From NCBI GenBank assembly GCA_001936135.1, contig CP012811.1, positions 2,604,001 to 2,668,000 of the forward strand: a stretch of DNA of 64,000 nt, read 5' to 3'. The translations under genes were made by a program, and so were the position numbers. Below, in pieces: positions 28,914-39,605 of this stretch (position 1 is its first letter; every line of letters begins with the position of its first letter). The notes under the pieces are model-generated. The model made no database searches and had not been told where the DNA came from. It saw only the letters and a program-made list of their open reading frames with translations. The stretch comes from Saccharomycopsis fibuligera x Saccharomycopsis cf. fibuligera (taxonomy: Eukaryota > Ascomycota > Saccharomycetes > Ascoideales > Saccharomycopsidaceae).

Positions 28914-30579
28914 TTTTTGTATCATCTTCTGTACCGTAATATTGCTATAGTCTTTAGCATCTGTCATTCCTTTACTTTTACTGCTATTACTACCATTGGT
29001 TACTTTTTATTCTTTTTTTTTTTTTTTTACCACTACCAGTTACGACCAACTTGCATTTCCTATCAAATTGCATCAACATTCATTCATTTTATTAGCGGAC
29101 ACTATCAAATCATGTCATTCACTCATTTATGTCACATACAATTTATCAACAAACTATGTTATTCATTCTTACTAACATACCAACTAATTCGTCATTCATT
29201 TATTAGGTTCTATTTTATTTTATCTATTAGTTAACTTATCAAAACATTAAATCTTTATTTTCAAGATTTAACCCGTCGGTGTATTTGTTTTCCTACTATT
29301 TGTCCTTTCTTACTGTTAATTAATTAATCAAATCTTCATTTTAATACTTTATACTTTTTCTAATTACTTTATATTTATTTTTAATTACTTTGTTTTTGTT
29401 TCAAGCTCTTTTCTCCTTTTTTTTTTCTTTTTTCAAAAAAAAAAAATCTTTATGTTAGTTCTTCTCTTTGACTATTCTAATTTCTGTTTTTATATCTTTT
29501 TTCTCTTTTTTTCGCAGTTACTCACTTATTTACTCAATCACTATGTTTTCCATCCTTTTACTTTTAATTTTTTATTTAATTATTTTTTTTTTTTTTTTTG
29601 GTTTCAATTTCAGTCACTAAATGATACTCTTTTGCATCTTTAATTTATTTTTCTTACAAGTTATTTACATTGTCTAATGATTAATTACCGTCATTCTGTA
29701 TTATCATGGCTCAAGTATCAAACATAATGTTATGCGACGTGATATAACCCTCAAGCTAGCTAGACAACCAGAAAAGCTTCACATGGGGGACTGTGTGTAT
29801 TGTCTTTTAATATTCATATATCTTTGTGCTTCATTATGTCATCAACATCATATATTCATTCTGCGATTTACATATAATTCTAGTTAATTCACTTATAAAA
29901 ATGTGTATACATTTTATGATGTTTCATGCATACACCAACATGTCGGATCAAAAATTTCACACGTAATGTATCATTTAGCTCTATCTCATTTTCCCATTTT
30001 CATTTACATATCAATTTCCTACTGTAAGCTACACAGCTGTTGAAATGAAAAGATTATGCGCAGGTATATTTTATTAAATTACTTTATAGGTGGAACGTCT
30101 ATTCTAAATTCAAGAAACTGTCAATATAGATGACAATAAGGCAACCGTTCTATTCGTATGAAGTAGAATAAAAAAAACGAAGAAACGAATAAGCAGAGAA
30201 AGATAAGATACAAACTAGCCTAAAAGAGCCAAAATCTAATAAAGTAGTAATCTAGAACAAAAATTAAAGTATTGACGCCTGATATATCTGACAAACAATC
30301 AAATAACCAAACAAGCAAACAAGTTAACAAGCTGGAAGAAATTAACGTCCTTTGGTGGAAGGGGAAAACGAAATGAAAAAGTTAGCTCAATACAGGGCAA
30401 AGAAAGTGGTAGCAGGAAAAAGAAAAGAAAAATAGAGAAAGGAAGTGAAAAAATTGATAATGATATAAACCATAGAAGAAAAAGAGTAAGCAAAAGAAAA
30501 AGAAAACTCGAGATTAAAAAATTATATAGGGCAAAAGAATTCAGAGAGGAGTTATCGAAAACCCGTGCGATGTAAAACC
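28648..30579. other. 1.9-kb spacer with strongly T-rich top strand
   Basis: From about 28650 to 29700 the plus strand is very T-rich and G-poor, with a 36-T run (28873-28908) and many shorter runs; the small ORFs here are Phe/Leu/Tyr-rich artefacts. CTTTATATTTA near 29364 is a one-mismatch match to the S. cerevisiae ARS consensus. From 30100 the top strand becomes A-rich, the 3' flank of the minus-strand FLC gene. Confidence 0.5.
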
Positions 30580-33500
30580 TCATTTTCTCAATAACTTCAC
30601 ACTAGAATCACTGTTCTCGTCAACGTCGTCGTCAAGGTATGAATTTCTTTTGCCTTGTAGTTTTTCTATAGCCTTTTGCGAATCCACGTGTTGTTGATTA
30701 TCAGGCTCACCAAAATTGAAATCAAAATCAGTAGCAATTGCATTACTATCAGCATCAGCATCAGTTGACTGTAGCTGTATATTGCCGCTGTGTTTCTGTT
30801 GGTCACTTTGTTGCTGTTGATGTAGATGTGAATTGTTGAGGTCAAAAAAATTGAAAATTTGGTCATCGCTATCTTGTTTCTGGTTCTGTACTCTATGTAT
30901 ATTGGTATTGTTATTATCCCCAGTAGCAGCAATACTATTGTTTATTGACTGATGATGGCTGCTAGCTAACTCATTTACATCATCAAAGATGTTATGGCCG
31001 CGTGTTGATAAGGAAGCGGCTCTAGTTGTTGTACCCGCACCAGTATGACTGCTATATGCATCGGCAAAAATGTCATTGGTGGCTTCATGAAATTCACTTT
31101 CTTCATCGTCAAGCAAAAATATATTTCTTTGGCCTTCTTGCGATTCGTCAAATGAGTGCGCGTGCGGGTGTGTGTTCTGGGCAGGACTATCTAAGCTAAT
31201 TAGCTGGAAATTGTCCCTGTCGTCCATATCAAGCAAATCTTCATTATCATGGAATAATCTGTTGGAACGATAACTAGCATTATTGTGATTATGATCATCA
31301 TTATTATCCTTTTCTTGACTCTCACCGTCATTAGGATCTTCACCACACTTGGCTCTTTTCTTTTCTTGGTACTTGGTCTTTTGCTTCTCGTAAAATGAAT
31401 TCAATAAACCTTTACAAGCATTAGCCAAGATCAAAAGCACTAAAAGCACTGTCAATGTGGACTGCATTGCAATCAACACAAACCCAATAATTGTGCTTTT
31501 AATTTTACTTAACGAGACCACATCAGTAAACAAGAAAGTCAAAATCAAACTTATGACTCTCACTATTTGAATAAAAATATTCAAAGTATTACCCATCTTG
31601 GTATTGAATGGCATAAAAATACAAAAAAATGCACAAAGGCAAACATCAATTGCCAACTGACCAAAAATTTGCACCAAGCCATGACCAACCCCAAGGGCAA
31701 TGAATGCGTTTCTGCCAAATACGGCAAGAAATGAAGGAATGAAAACACCAAAATTTCACTTTGAATTCATCATAAAACACACCATACTTCGTGATCCAAG
31801 GTTTATGGAGAAATAAAACTTGTGGACCTTTCCAATCCTGTGCTTGTGCTTGTGCTTCAGCTGCTAATTTCTCCTCAACTAATTTCTTGTGGGCAATGTG
31901 GGCCAAATACCAAATGCGAATAGCATAAGCAAGTAACACTGCAGTAAAGACAGAAAATGTCAAAGCAGCTAAAAAGATCGTAGCCCATGAGTCTTTGAGA
32001 CGGAATTGATAAAGTGATAAAAGAACCCAAACTCCATATAAAATAATGATTACTCGAATAAGTGTAAGTCTCAAAAATCTGCGGTATTCTTTTCTGAAAC
32101 CTTGAAATTTTGGTTTTGCAGGTTCTTTTAATGAAGTTGATGATGATGGAGGAACACCATTATTAGTATTTAATATATTGGATTTGAATGAGAGTCTAGT
32201 TAATAATTTTGAACCCCTTGATTTGTGTCTCTCTGGTAGTGGGAGCATTTCAGTGGAATTGCGAGCATTTTCGTATTCTTCCCATTCTTTTTGTAATTTT
32301 GCCATTCTTTTTTCAGTGTAATATAGTTCTAAAGCTATCTTGAAAGCTAGCATAAAGACAATAATTGTTGCAACAATAATGGCCCACCAAATTAATAACG
32401 TCACAAATCCATTAGTATGTGGTATATGATTTTTTTCAAGGTATGCTTCCACACCTGTGACATATTTGGAATACGTTTGGGTTGAACTATCACTTCCAGT
32501 AGTTGGAATACTACTGGTAGATTCTCTCTTCACAACAAAAAATCCGTTATCAGTAGCATATCTTTTGGTAATTTTGAAAGTGTCTTCCAAACCTCTTTTA
32601 GCCGAACTTGAAGAACCAGAACTTGAAGCAAGTGCCTGTAACGCACTAAGACTACTTTTACTCAATTTATCCTCGTACAATGTTGTTTTCCCAAGAGTTG
32701 CATAACTCGATTCCGTCAAATTACCGCCAGTATTATTTCTCAATCTATCAATGGATCTTTCCATGCCTGCCCATTCTAACACACCACATGTCCAACTAAA
32801 ATTTCTGGTGAAGTTTCTGTACACTTTTGGATAACTTATGGAATAAGCCCCATTGAGACATATTGTTTGGAGCCAGCCAACCAAATCACCTAATCCTGGA
32901 GGATTCCATGCATTTGAAGCAACATTTGTCCCTGGACCACTAGCAGGAGCACTGACACCATTGGCAGCCGCACCATGGCCTGCTTCCGCACCAGTGGCTC
33001 CGGTTGTTGCTGCATGAGTGCCAGCAACATGGGTAGTACCCCCATCGGTAGTTAGGGCATTAGTACTTTGAGAAGCAGCACTAGAGCTCATAGCAACAAC
33101 CAATGCTATAATAGCAGCAATCGCAGTACCCCATTTAGCACTACTCACGTTGGTAGATTTACCATTAGTAATATCAGATCTAAAACATCCATACTCTTCA
33201 CTATTGCCGTTAATATCGTACAATTCGATCAAAATGTTTCCCTCGATATCTGGAATGGTAAATGCTAACTCAGAGATGGAAGAAACGTATTGTGAAGGTA
33301 CCGTATGATTCCCCTGGATTGTCACATCTGTATTTTTAGTAATTGGGCAAAGTTCGCTAACACCATACTCACAAAACTTGACTTCTCGTTCAGCTACTTT
33401 GATGCCATAGATTGTTAAAGTGATCTTTGCGGTGGCATTCACAGTTTCCTTTGCTGTGCCGGTTGCGGTATAAAAGACAGAATGTGTTAATCTGTCAAAG

Positions 33501-33652
33501 GAGAATTTGAAGTTTGTCACTTTGATGACGGCATTATCTGAATCTGAAGCACAGTTGAAAGATCCGTATGAATCTATAGATGTAGATGCTTTACCAAGAA
33601 CGACATCAACAAGTATTACACTTATAAGAAAAAGGATATAATTCCACTTCAT
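30580..33652 (-). CDS. FLC-family (TRP-like) membrane protein, interrupted by one frameshift
   Basis: Two overlapping frames form one FLC/flavin-carrier protein of about 1,000 residues. The upstream frame (33652-31646) gives a signal peptide, an extracellular ML-like domain (Cys-rich, about 20-170), an Ala/Gly/Thr-rich linker and the first TRP-type membrane helices, up to YGVFYDEFKVKFW. Homology then switches at about 31741-31753 to the next frame (VFIPSFLAVFGRNAFIALG, then GHGLVQIFGQLAID and more helices), ending in an acidic Asn/Gln-rich tail at 30580. The shift is +1 or -2 bases. FLC proteins affect FAD transport into the ER, wall integrity and calcium. The lesion could be a sequence error, a recent mutation or, less likely, programmed shifting. 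Confidence 0.88.
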
Positions 33653-34408
33653 TATTGAAAGCTCAGTGAGACAATATTCTCACCTGCTTTTATAATACTG
33701 TCTTTAGCAAACTTTCTGCGTAGAGCGGTTCTATCAATGAATAACTTGATTGATTTCTGTCCGGAATATCCAGTTCGCTCGTTTTACTCACCTGAAAACA
33801 CCATGCAAAACACACGACGTCAAAAAGGGTAAGCAACTAGTTAGAGAATGTTTAGAATTTTTTGGGAAAACCCAGAGGGGCAACGCTTTTGGACAGTTTG
33901 AGGTTTAGGGGCTTGCAGAGCATCAGAGGGAAATATTTTCTGATTTTGATTTTGATTAGCCGTTTTCTGTTTTTCACTCATTCAGCAAACGCCGGTGGTG
34001 GGTAACCGGAATTTAGAAAGCCCATGCGCCCGGAATGTACATGCAAGATCACAGGACTCTCAAAGTCGGCCCAATCCGTATGTTTGATTGCCCGTTAGAG
34101 GTCTGCCATTCGCCCAAGAGATATGGGGCGCAGATTGTCGCAATCGGAATTAATTTCCGGGAAGAGTATTTCTCGGAATACAATAAGTACAATGGTGCAG
34201 ATCATTTTTCTAGTTAGTTCAGTGAGAATTGCAGTTGGCAGAAGTTCTAGAAGGAGATATGTCTAAGACACAGTAGAGAAAACAAAAAACATGGTATTCG
34301 TGATGCGTCATTAGAAAAAGAAAAAAAAAAAAGGGAACAATATTGCTGTTGCTAGGCCAATTTAACGGAATATTAGCAGCAAACAGATAAGGTCAAAACA
34401 TATTTGGA
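33653..34408. other. promoter region of the FLC gene
   Basis: FLC upstream region, with TATAAAA on the minus strand at 33694-33688, only 36 bases before the ATG, and the 3' flank of the next gene. A 60-codon plus-strand ORF at 34035 is not convincing. Confidence 0.5.
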
Positions 34409-36148
34409 TCAAAGCTTGGCTTTGATTGCATTAAGTCTATATTTTATGTCCTTTAGGACTTTGGTGCTTGGGTCCCATTCATCAAACTCCTGTAACATCA
34501 AGTTCACATATTTCTCACCATTCTTTATATTGCATATCGACTCATACATTAAACCTCTTAGACACCAGGGCAAATGAAAAGGGTTTATTCCTAAAGTATC
34601 TATTACAAACTCCTTGCGACGAATAGCAATTTCCTCATACTTTTTGTTTGTGGTTGAATATAAGAAAAAATTGAGCCCGAGTTCGTAAACTTTGTACTCG
34701 TTATATATTTTTGAATGACCACCGCCTGTTAATGGTCCCGCTAAAGCATTCGATATTTCTTTAATCATTCCATGGTCATTGAGGCCCATGTTATGCAATA
34801 ATAATGAACAGTTGAGAATTTTGATTAAAAAATTAGGAGTATTGGAATCTTTATCAATATAAATTGATCTAAATATGTTTGGATGTTGTATATGAATGCA
34901 TGTTGATGAGTAAAGTGGCACTAACTGGTCATTAATCGATCCAATATACACTATTTTAGCATTATTACTTAGTAGTATTTTCAAGCTTTCTAAATACTTC
35001 AACGATTGCACTGAATTGAAGTTCTGAAACTCAAATAACTCAAGCATTGAATCGCTTTCGATGGTTGAGTATGCCCTAACAAAAATTTTCTTGTTCACCC
35101 CGTAAAATGGGCCAATGCTGATTCCAGCCATCGCTAATATACCAAGCCTCTTCCTGTGTAATTCACTAATAAGGCCCATCTCAATCAACTTGGCCATCAA
35201 TATTATTGATACAGGGGTTCCCTGAGAATGAGCAGCCACGTAAATAAAATCATACTGGTTCAAATCGTACCTTGACAAAACGTCATAAAAGTAATTCACC
35301 CGATCAAAAACCTTCCCTTCTTTCTCCAACGCAATTTTTGACACAAGCAATTTTGAATTATTACCAAAATGGCTTCTATTTTCATTCACCCATTGCCTAA
35401 TTGTATTTTCCGCTTCCGACATGAACTTCATAGAAGTACCAGTAGGCTCTCCAATAAATGGTCGAAGATATTTGGTTGGGAAGAAACCATGAACGCCAAT
35501 AATCAATATCTTTTTAAAGCTTGTGTCAGGATACGTGTTTCTCAACAAATGTGATTTATCTGTGCTTTCAGAGCCATATCCAGCCTTGCTACTAATCTGT
35601 GACACTAATGAGCGAAAATGATTGTAGTAACTATTTTTGGGTATTGATTCTAAGAATGATGGAATAATTATATTGTGTGTTTGTATATCAGTTGTACTGC
35701 AACTGAAATTAGGCTCAAGTGGCTTATCCGTGAAATCCCACTCTTCTGAATATAATGTGTTAGACCTAATTACCTCAGTAATGACCTTCTTCGCATCGTC
35801 CTCTGATGCTGTGGATGTCTTATTGGACCAAAAAGACCAAGCTTTATTTAAGCTCGTACTTGAGTTGTTTCTTCGTTCACTAAGCTGTTCATTCACAATG
35901 GCAGCCACCGACGGTTCTCCGAAACCATCTTCTTGTGCAAGAGGCGGTGCTGATGTAGTAGCGCCCATTGCTTTGAATTGTCTTTCAGCTTCCACGGAAT
36001 CATTCGCCACAGGGTTCGCAGCGTTATCTTTGTTATTGTTTTTACTGTTATCTCCGGCGCTGCTAATGGATGCTATAGAGACTTTTTTCTTCCATGTAAA
36101 CCATCCATTCCTGGTTACATTTTTGTCGTCTTGTGGGTTATTCAGCAT
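34409..36148 (-). CDS. YML020W-like alpha/beta-hydrolase-fold protein
   Basis: A 579-residue protein. The first 130 residues are low-complexity and likely disordered. The core begins KKILIIGVHGFFPTKYLRPF (about 212-231) with an HG oxyanion-type turn and a GEPTGTS loop, resembling the uncharacterised yeast protein YML020W. A nucleophile-elbow-like AAHSQGTP follows (Ser308), then a candidate acid in NDQLVPLYSS and a candidate His in LNDHGMIKE. That order fits a lipase-like triad. There is no signal peptide or membrane helix, so a cytosolic or membrane-associated hydrolase is likely. The substrate is unknown. Confidence 0.75.
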   Translation of the reverse strand: MLNNPQDDKNVTRNGWFTWKKKVSIASISSAGDNSKNNNKDNAANPVANDSVEAERQFKAMGATTSAPPLAQEDGFGEPSVAAIVNEQLSERRNNSSTSLNKAWSFWSNKTSTASEDDAKKVITEVIRSNTLYSEEWDFTDKPLEPNFSCSTTDIQTHNIIIPSFLESIPKNSYYNHFRSLVSQISSKAGYGSESTDKSHLLRNTYPDTSFKKILIIGVHGFFPTKYLRPFIGEPTGTSMKFMSEAENTIRQWVNENRSHFGNNSKLLVSKIALEKEGKVFDRVNYFYDVLSRYDLNQYDFIYVAAHSQGTPVSIILMAKLIEMGLISELHRKRLGILAMAGISIGPFYGVNKKIFVRAYSTIESDSMLELFEFQNFNSVQSLKYLESLKILLSNNAKIVYIGSINDQLVPLYSSTCIHIQHPNIFRSIYIDKDSNTPNFLIKILNCSLLLHNMGLNDHGMIKEISNALAGPLTGGGHSKIYNEYKVYELGLNFFLYSTTNKKYEEIAIRRKEFVIDTLGINPFHLPWCLRGLMYESICNIKNGEKYVNLMLQEFDEWDPSTKVLKDIKYRLNAIKAKL

Positions 36149-36498
36149 GTCATCTATGGTTTCTCGTTATCTTCTATTTTGCGTATGGTGTGTCAATTGA
36201 ATTCCGTGACAATGATAGCGATGATGATAGTAATGATGAAGTCTATCTTTACCCTTCAGAATCTCCGTTTCGAGTCGTACCGCTGTTTGAAGTCTGGTTG
36301 CGGGCCCTGGTGTTTGCAGATTATATACCTACATACAGACGTTGTGCATGTTGACATTCATCATTCTAAACACTAGACATCAAAATTACAAAACAGAGTA
36401 ACAGTTTGAAACATTCAATTTATGGTTCCTAAACTATAATACAAATCAATAATGCTTGAAGTAAAATACATAATGTGAAACAAAAGGCCACTTTGGGT
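36149..36498. other. spacer YML020W-like promoter / DOT1 3' end
   Basis: Upstream region of the hydrolase-like gene and DOT1 3' flank. Overlapping plus-strand ORFs here are shadows and continue antisense into the coding region. Confidence 0.5.
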
Positions 36499-38952
36499 CT
36501 ATGCTTTGATACGGTGACTTCTAGTTCTGGTCAATGAGTGATCATTCCAAACACTTTGCTGATATTTTTCACTGACAGTACTAATAAAGTATTTACCACC
36601 AGAGTTTGTCCATGAGACTGATCCAGGCAAAAACAGGAGCTCCTCAACTACTAATTTGTGTACAATACTAGCAATATTGTATTGGGTTATAGTATGCCCC
36701 GGTTTGACAAGGTTTTTCAAACTGATGATTTTTGCCCCAGGTTTCAATCCATTGAGTAACATACCGACTTGCTCATTCAATTCGTCATTGAAAACATAAT
36801 TGTTTACTAAAACAACATCAATATCAGGAATAACTTTCAATACTCCTTCGTGTCCGATAAATGACTCTCGCAAGAAAAACTTAACATCTCCATGTAATAA
36901 TCCGTAAAATTTGCATCTTTCATTAAACTCGTTCTCTTGCAATTCACAGGCCGTCGAGGCATCTTCCATGATCTCAGCTCCATAGCTTTTGCAACCAAAC
37001 TCCAATGCCGCTTGAATCGTACAGTTTCCCACGCCAGAACCCAAGTCTAAAAATGTGTGTTTATGAGTAGCACCAACTTTATTCATCATTTCCGAGAAAA
37101 AATTTGGTAAAATTTCTCCGTAAACGTTATTAGAAAACGCTTTGTACTTTCTCAACTTTCTTGAAAGCGGGGAAACTGTTCTGGCATAAATTTGACATAA
37201 TAATTCGTGAATAAAAGCTTTTGATATAGTGGTTTTCTTCGATAAATAATCTTGAATAACACCTTGTCTTTGCAACTTTAATAATAAAAAGTTAAATAGT
37301 GCTATTGATTCCAAAAGTTTGTCAAAATTTTTTGCTTCCATTGCCTCCACGTATTGCCCAAGGATACAGTTATTTGGTTGCTCTGCATTAATTACCTCAA
37401 GCTGATGCTGCTTCGGCAAATACATTAAAGATATAATCCTCATTGTTCTTCCAATCTCATACAAAGGATCGAGCTCCTCATCTTTTGGATTGAGTAACAA
37501 ATACTCTTCTTTCAAAAACGGGAAAACAACTGAATCCAACCTTACAAGAAGCTGGTCCTCAGATTTTTCTTTGAAATAAGGTACGTATCTCTCCTTAAAT
37601 CTTTGAATAAAATCTTTCGCCAGTATTATATTTGCCTCAAATTTAACATCCTGGCTTGAAGTTATAGCCGCATCCATGATAAATAATCTCCCCACAGAAG
37701 AAATTTCGTCTTTATCTTCCTCGCCTAAAAATGACGCAAAAATTTCAGATATATTGGCATTTTTTAAGGCTGGTTTTACGCGCAAATTAGCAACTTGAGG
37801 TTCTTCACTTTTACATGATTCTCCCACAAGGTCAACCGAATTATCCCGCACCAGAGCATTCTCAAAATCAACTACAGTACGGTCATCCGAAATTATACTC
37901 TTATTACCAACATCAAACTCTTCATCTGTAACTTCATCATCAGTTTTACTGACACCAATTTTTTCATTATTCGTATTCTTTTCGGTCTTTGTTTTTCCAG
38001 TTTTTTGCTTGGGTGAGCTCCTTGTCACCTTACTCTTATTTGTCTTTTTAACATTTTTTGATAGCTCGGTTTTCGTAGATTTTGAAGTTTTCGTAACCGT
38101 CTTCGACACTTTCTTCACTTTTTTTGACTTTTCGCTTTTGTCTGTAAAACCTTTTTTAGCAGCTTCTATTTTATTTTTAGTAGGCTTGCCTTTCTCTTCT
38201 ATCTTGACTTTAAGAGTATTGCTTTTGCTTTGCTTTACATCAGAAATATTTTTCGTGTTTTTCAAAACCTTCAAGGTCTTGGGCTGGGCATCATTTAACT
38301 TTGGCTTGTTACTTTTCTCATTATCTTGACCTTTCTTTTTCTGAGATTCCTGTGGTTCGTCCGATTCTTCAGCAGTCAATGTTTGTTCTAGATTTAATTT
38401 TTGAGTGGCCTTTTCTTCCAAAAAAGTCTTTTGTCGCTCTTGATCCAAATGAAGCTGCTCTTTTCGTATATGTTCTGTCTTCGATTTCTTCTGCTTTTTT
38501 TCTTCGCCTTCAGGCGAATAAAACCTTCTTTGTTTCCTTTTTCGACCATGAAAAGATACCCCAAATTCATTATTTTCACTCAGCTCACTTGAGCCCCAAG
38601 TAGCCATCCAAGTTGCATCTTCTATTAGACTAGAAAGAGATTTACTACCGCTGGTCCCTCTATTCCTAGGTTTTGCTTTCGGTTTTTCAGCTTTTTCTGC
38701 TGATACTTGCTGATTTTGATTTGAATTATCTTCCAGCACCTCAGGCTCTTCATTCTTCTTGTTAATGTTATCGCTATCCGTGAGGTTGTCTGGGCTTTCG
38801 GATTTAGATTCTGGCGTCGGTAGCGTGTTAACTGGAAATTCAGACTTCTCGACCCTCTTGCTTATACTGACCTCAGTATCATTTGCATTACGGATTTTTG
38901 GATCCTCGGAGACACCATGGTTCTCTGCATGTGGCGGCTTTTCCATGTTCAT
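36499..38952 (-). CDS. DOT1: Dot1, histone H3 lysine 79 methyltransferase
   Basis: An 817-residue protein (582 in S. cerevisiae). The C-terminal 420 residues form the DOT1 fold, with the S-adenosylmethionine motif FLDLGSGVGNC, then YGAEIMEDAS, VVLVNNYVFNDELN (the NN/F substrate channel), IISLKNL and GSVSWTNSGGKYFIST. The N-terminal half is a long Lys/Ser/Thr/Glu-rich tail (about 150-340 very basic), which in yeast Dot1 contacts nucleosomal DNA; here it is expanded. The enzyme methylates H3K79 on nucleosomes and affects silencing and checkpoint responses. It lies head-to-tail with MED13, separated by a 42-bp duplication. Confidence 0.96.
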   Translation of the reverse strand: MNMEKPPHAENHGVSEDPKIRNANDTEVSISKRVEKSEFPVNTLPTPESKSESPDNLTDSDNINKKNEEPEVLEDNSNQNQQVSAEKAEKPKAKPRNRGTSGSKSLSSLIEDATWMATWGSSELSENNEFGVSFHGRKRKQRRFYSPEGEEKKQKKSKTEHIRKEQLHLDQERQKTFLEEKATQKLNLEQTLTAEESDEPQESQKKKGQDNEKSNKPKLNDAQPKTLKVLKNTKNISDVKQSKSNTLKVKIEEKGKPTKNKIEAAKKGFTDKSEKSKKVKKVSKTVTKTSKSTKTELSKNVKKTNKSKVTRSSPKQKTGKTKTEKNTNNEKIGVSKTDDEVTDEEFDVGNKSIISDDRTVVDFENALVRDNSVDLVGESCKSEEPQVANLRVKPALKNANISEIFASFLGEEDKDEISSVGRLFIMDAAITSSQDVKFEANIILAKDFIQRFKERYVPYFKEKSEDQLLVRLDSVVFPFLKEEYLLLNPKDEELDPLYEIGRTMRIISLMYLPKQHQLEVINAEQPNNCILGQYVEAMEAKNFDKLLESIALFNFLLLKLQRQGVIQDYLSKKTTISKAFIHELLCQIYARTVSPLSRKLRKYKAFSNNVYGEILPNFFSEMMNKVGATHKHTFLDLGSGVGNCTIQAALEFGCKSYGAEIMEDASTACELQENEFNERCKFYGLLHGDVKFFLRESFIGHEGVLKVIPDIDVVLVNNYVFNDELNEQVGMLLNGLKPGAKIISLKNLVKPGHTITQYNIASIVHKLVVEELLFLPGSVSWTNSGGKYFISTVSEKYQQSVWNDHSLTRTRSHRIKA

Positions 38953-39605
38953 TTACAAACCTAGAAAAGTGTACCTGCTGCGTATTCAACGTGTCAGCAG
39001 TGTGAATATTTAGGTGTACCAAGATCTCTTTGAGAACTTCTTTGATTGATTGATCTAAGCGCCAACTGCTTTTGATAAGCACTGTACCTTGCCTTGAATT
39101 TGAACGAAAAGTCCAATATATTTTGAATCCTCGTACAACCTAACCACTAAAAGTCCAATATATTTTGAATCCTCGTACAACCTAACCACTAAAAGTGCCT
39201 GTTTGGTATCCACAGTTATCTTTATGTTGACGTGGTGTATGCCTTTCAGGTCTAAAGATGATCCACGATAGTATAAATGCGCATATTGCAAAGACGATTA
39301 ACTGAAATCAATCTATCAGCGAGGAAAAAAAAACAAAAACATGAAAACAAACAATAGTAAATTTCTGGTGCATTTTAACGCATATATCATATTATCTTCG
39401 CGTCAACAAGCATGAGATACGTACACTGCACAAAGCGAATTACACACCAAATTTTACAATGATATCTGAAAGCAATTACAAAAAAAAAAGTTATTCTAAT
39501 GGCACTTTGCGGTATATAGCATTAGTCACAATTCCATATCCAGTATGGTGATTGTCTGTGGTATACATGGATTTGATAAACAAAAAACAAAAATATATGA
39601 AAAGA
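38953..39605. other. DOT1 upstream region, MED13 3' flank
   Basis: A minus-strand frame of 78 codons (39291-39055) spans the 42-bp duplication and so contains a 14-residue repeat. It is coding-like but short and unrecognised; it may be an upstream ORF of DOT1 or chance. Confidence 0.4.
39107..39190. repeat. 42-bp perfect tandem duplication
   Basis: Two identical 42-base units (starting AAAAGTCCAATATATTTTGA) at 39107 and 39149. The period is a multiple of three, so any frame across it repeats 14 residues. Identity suggests a recent event. Confidence 0.92.
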
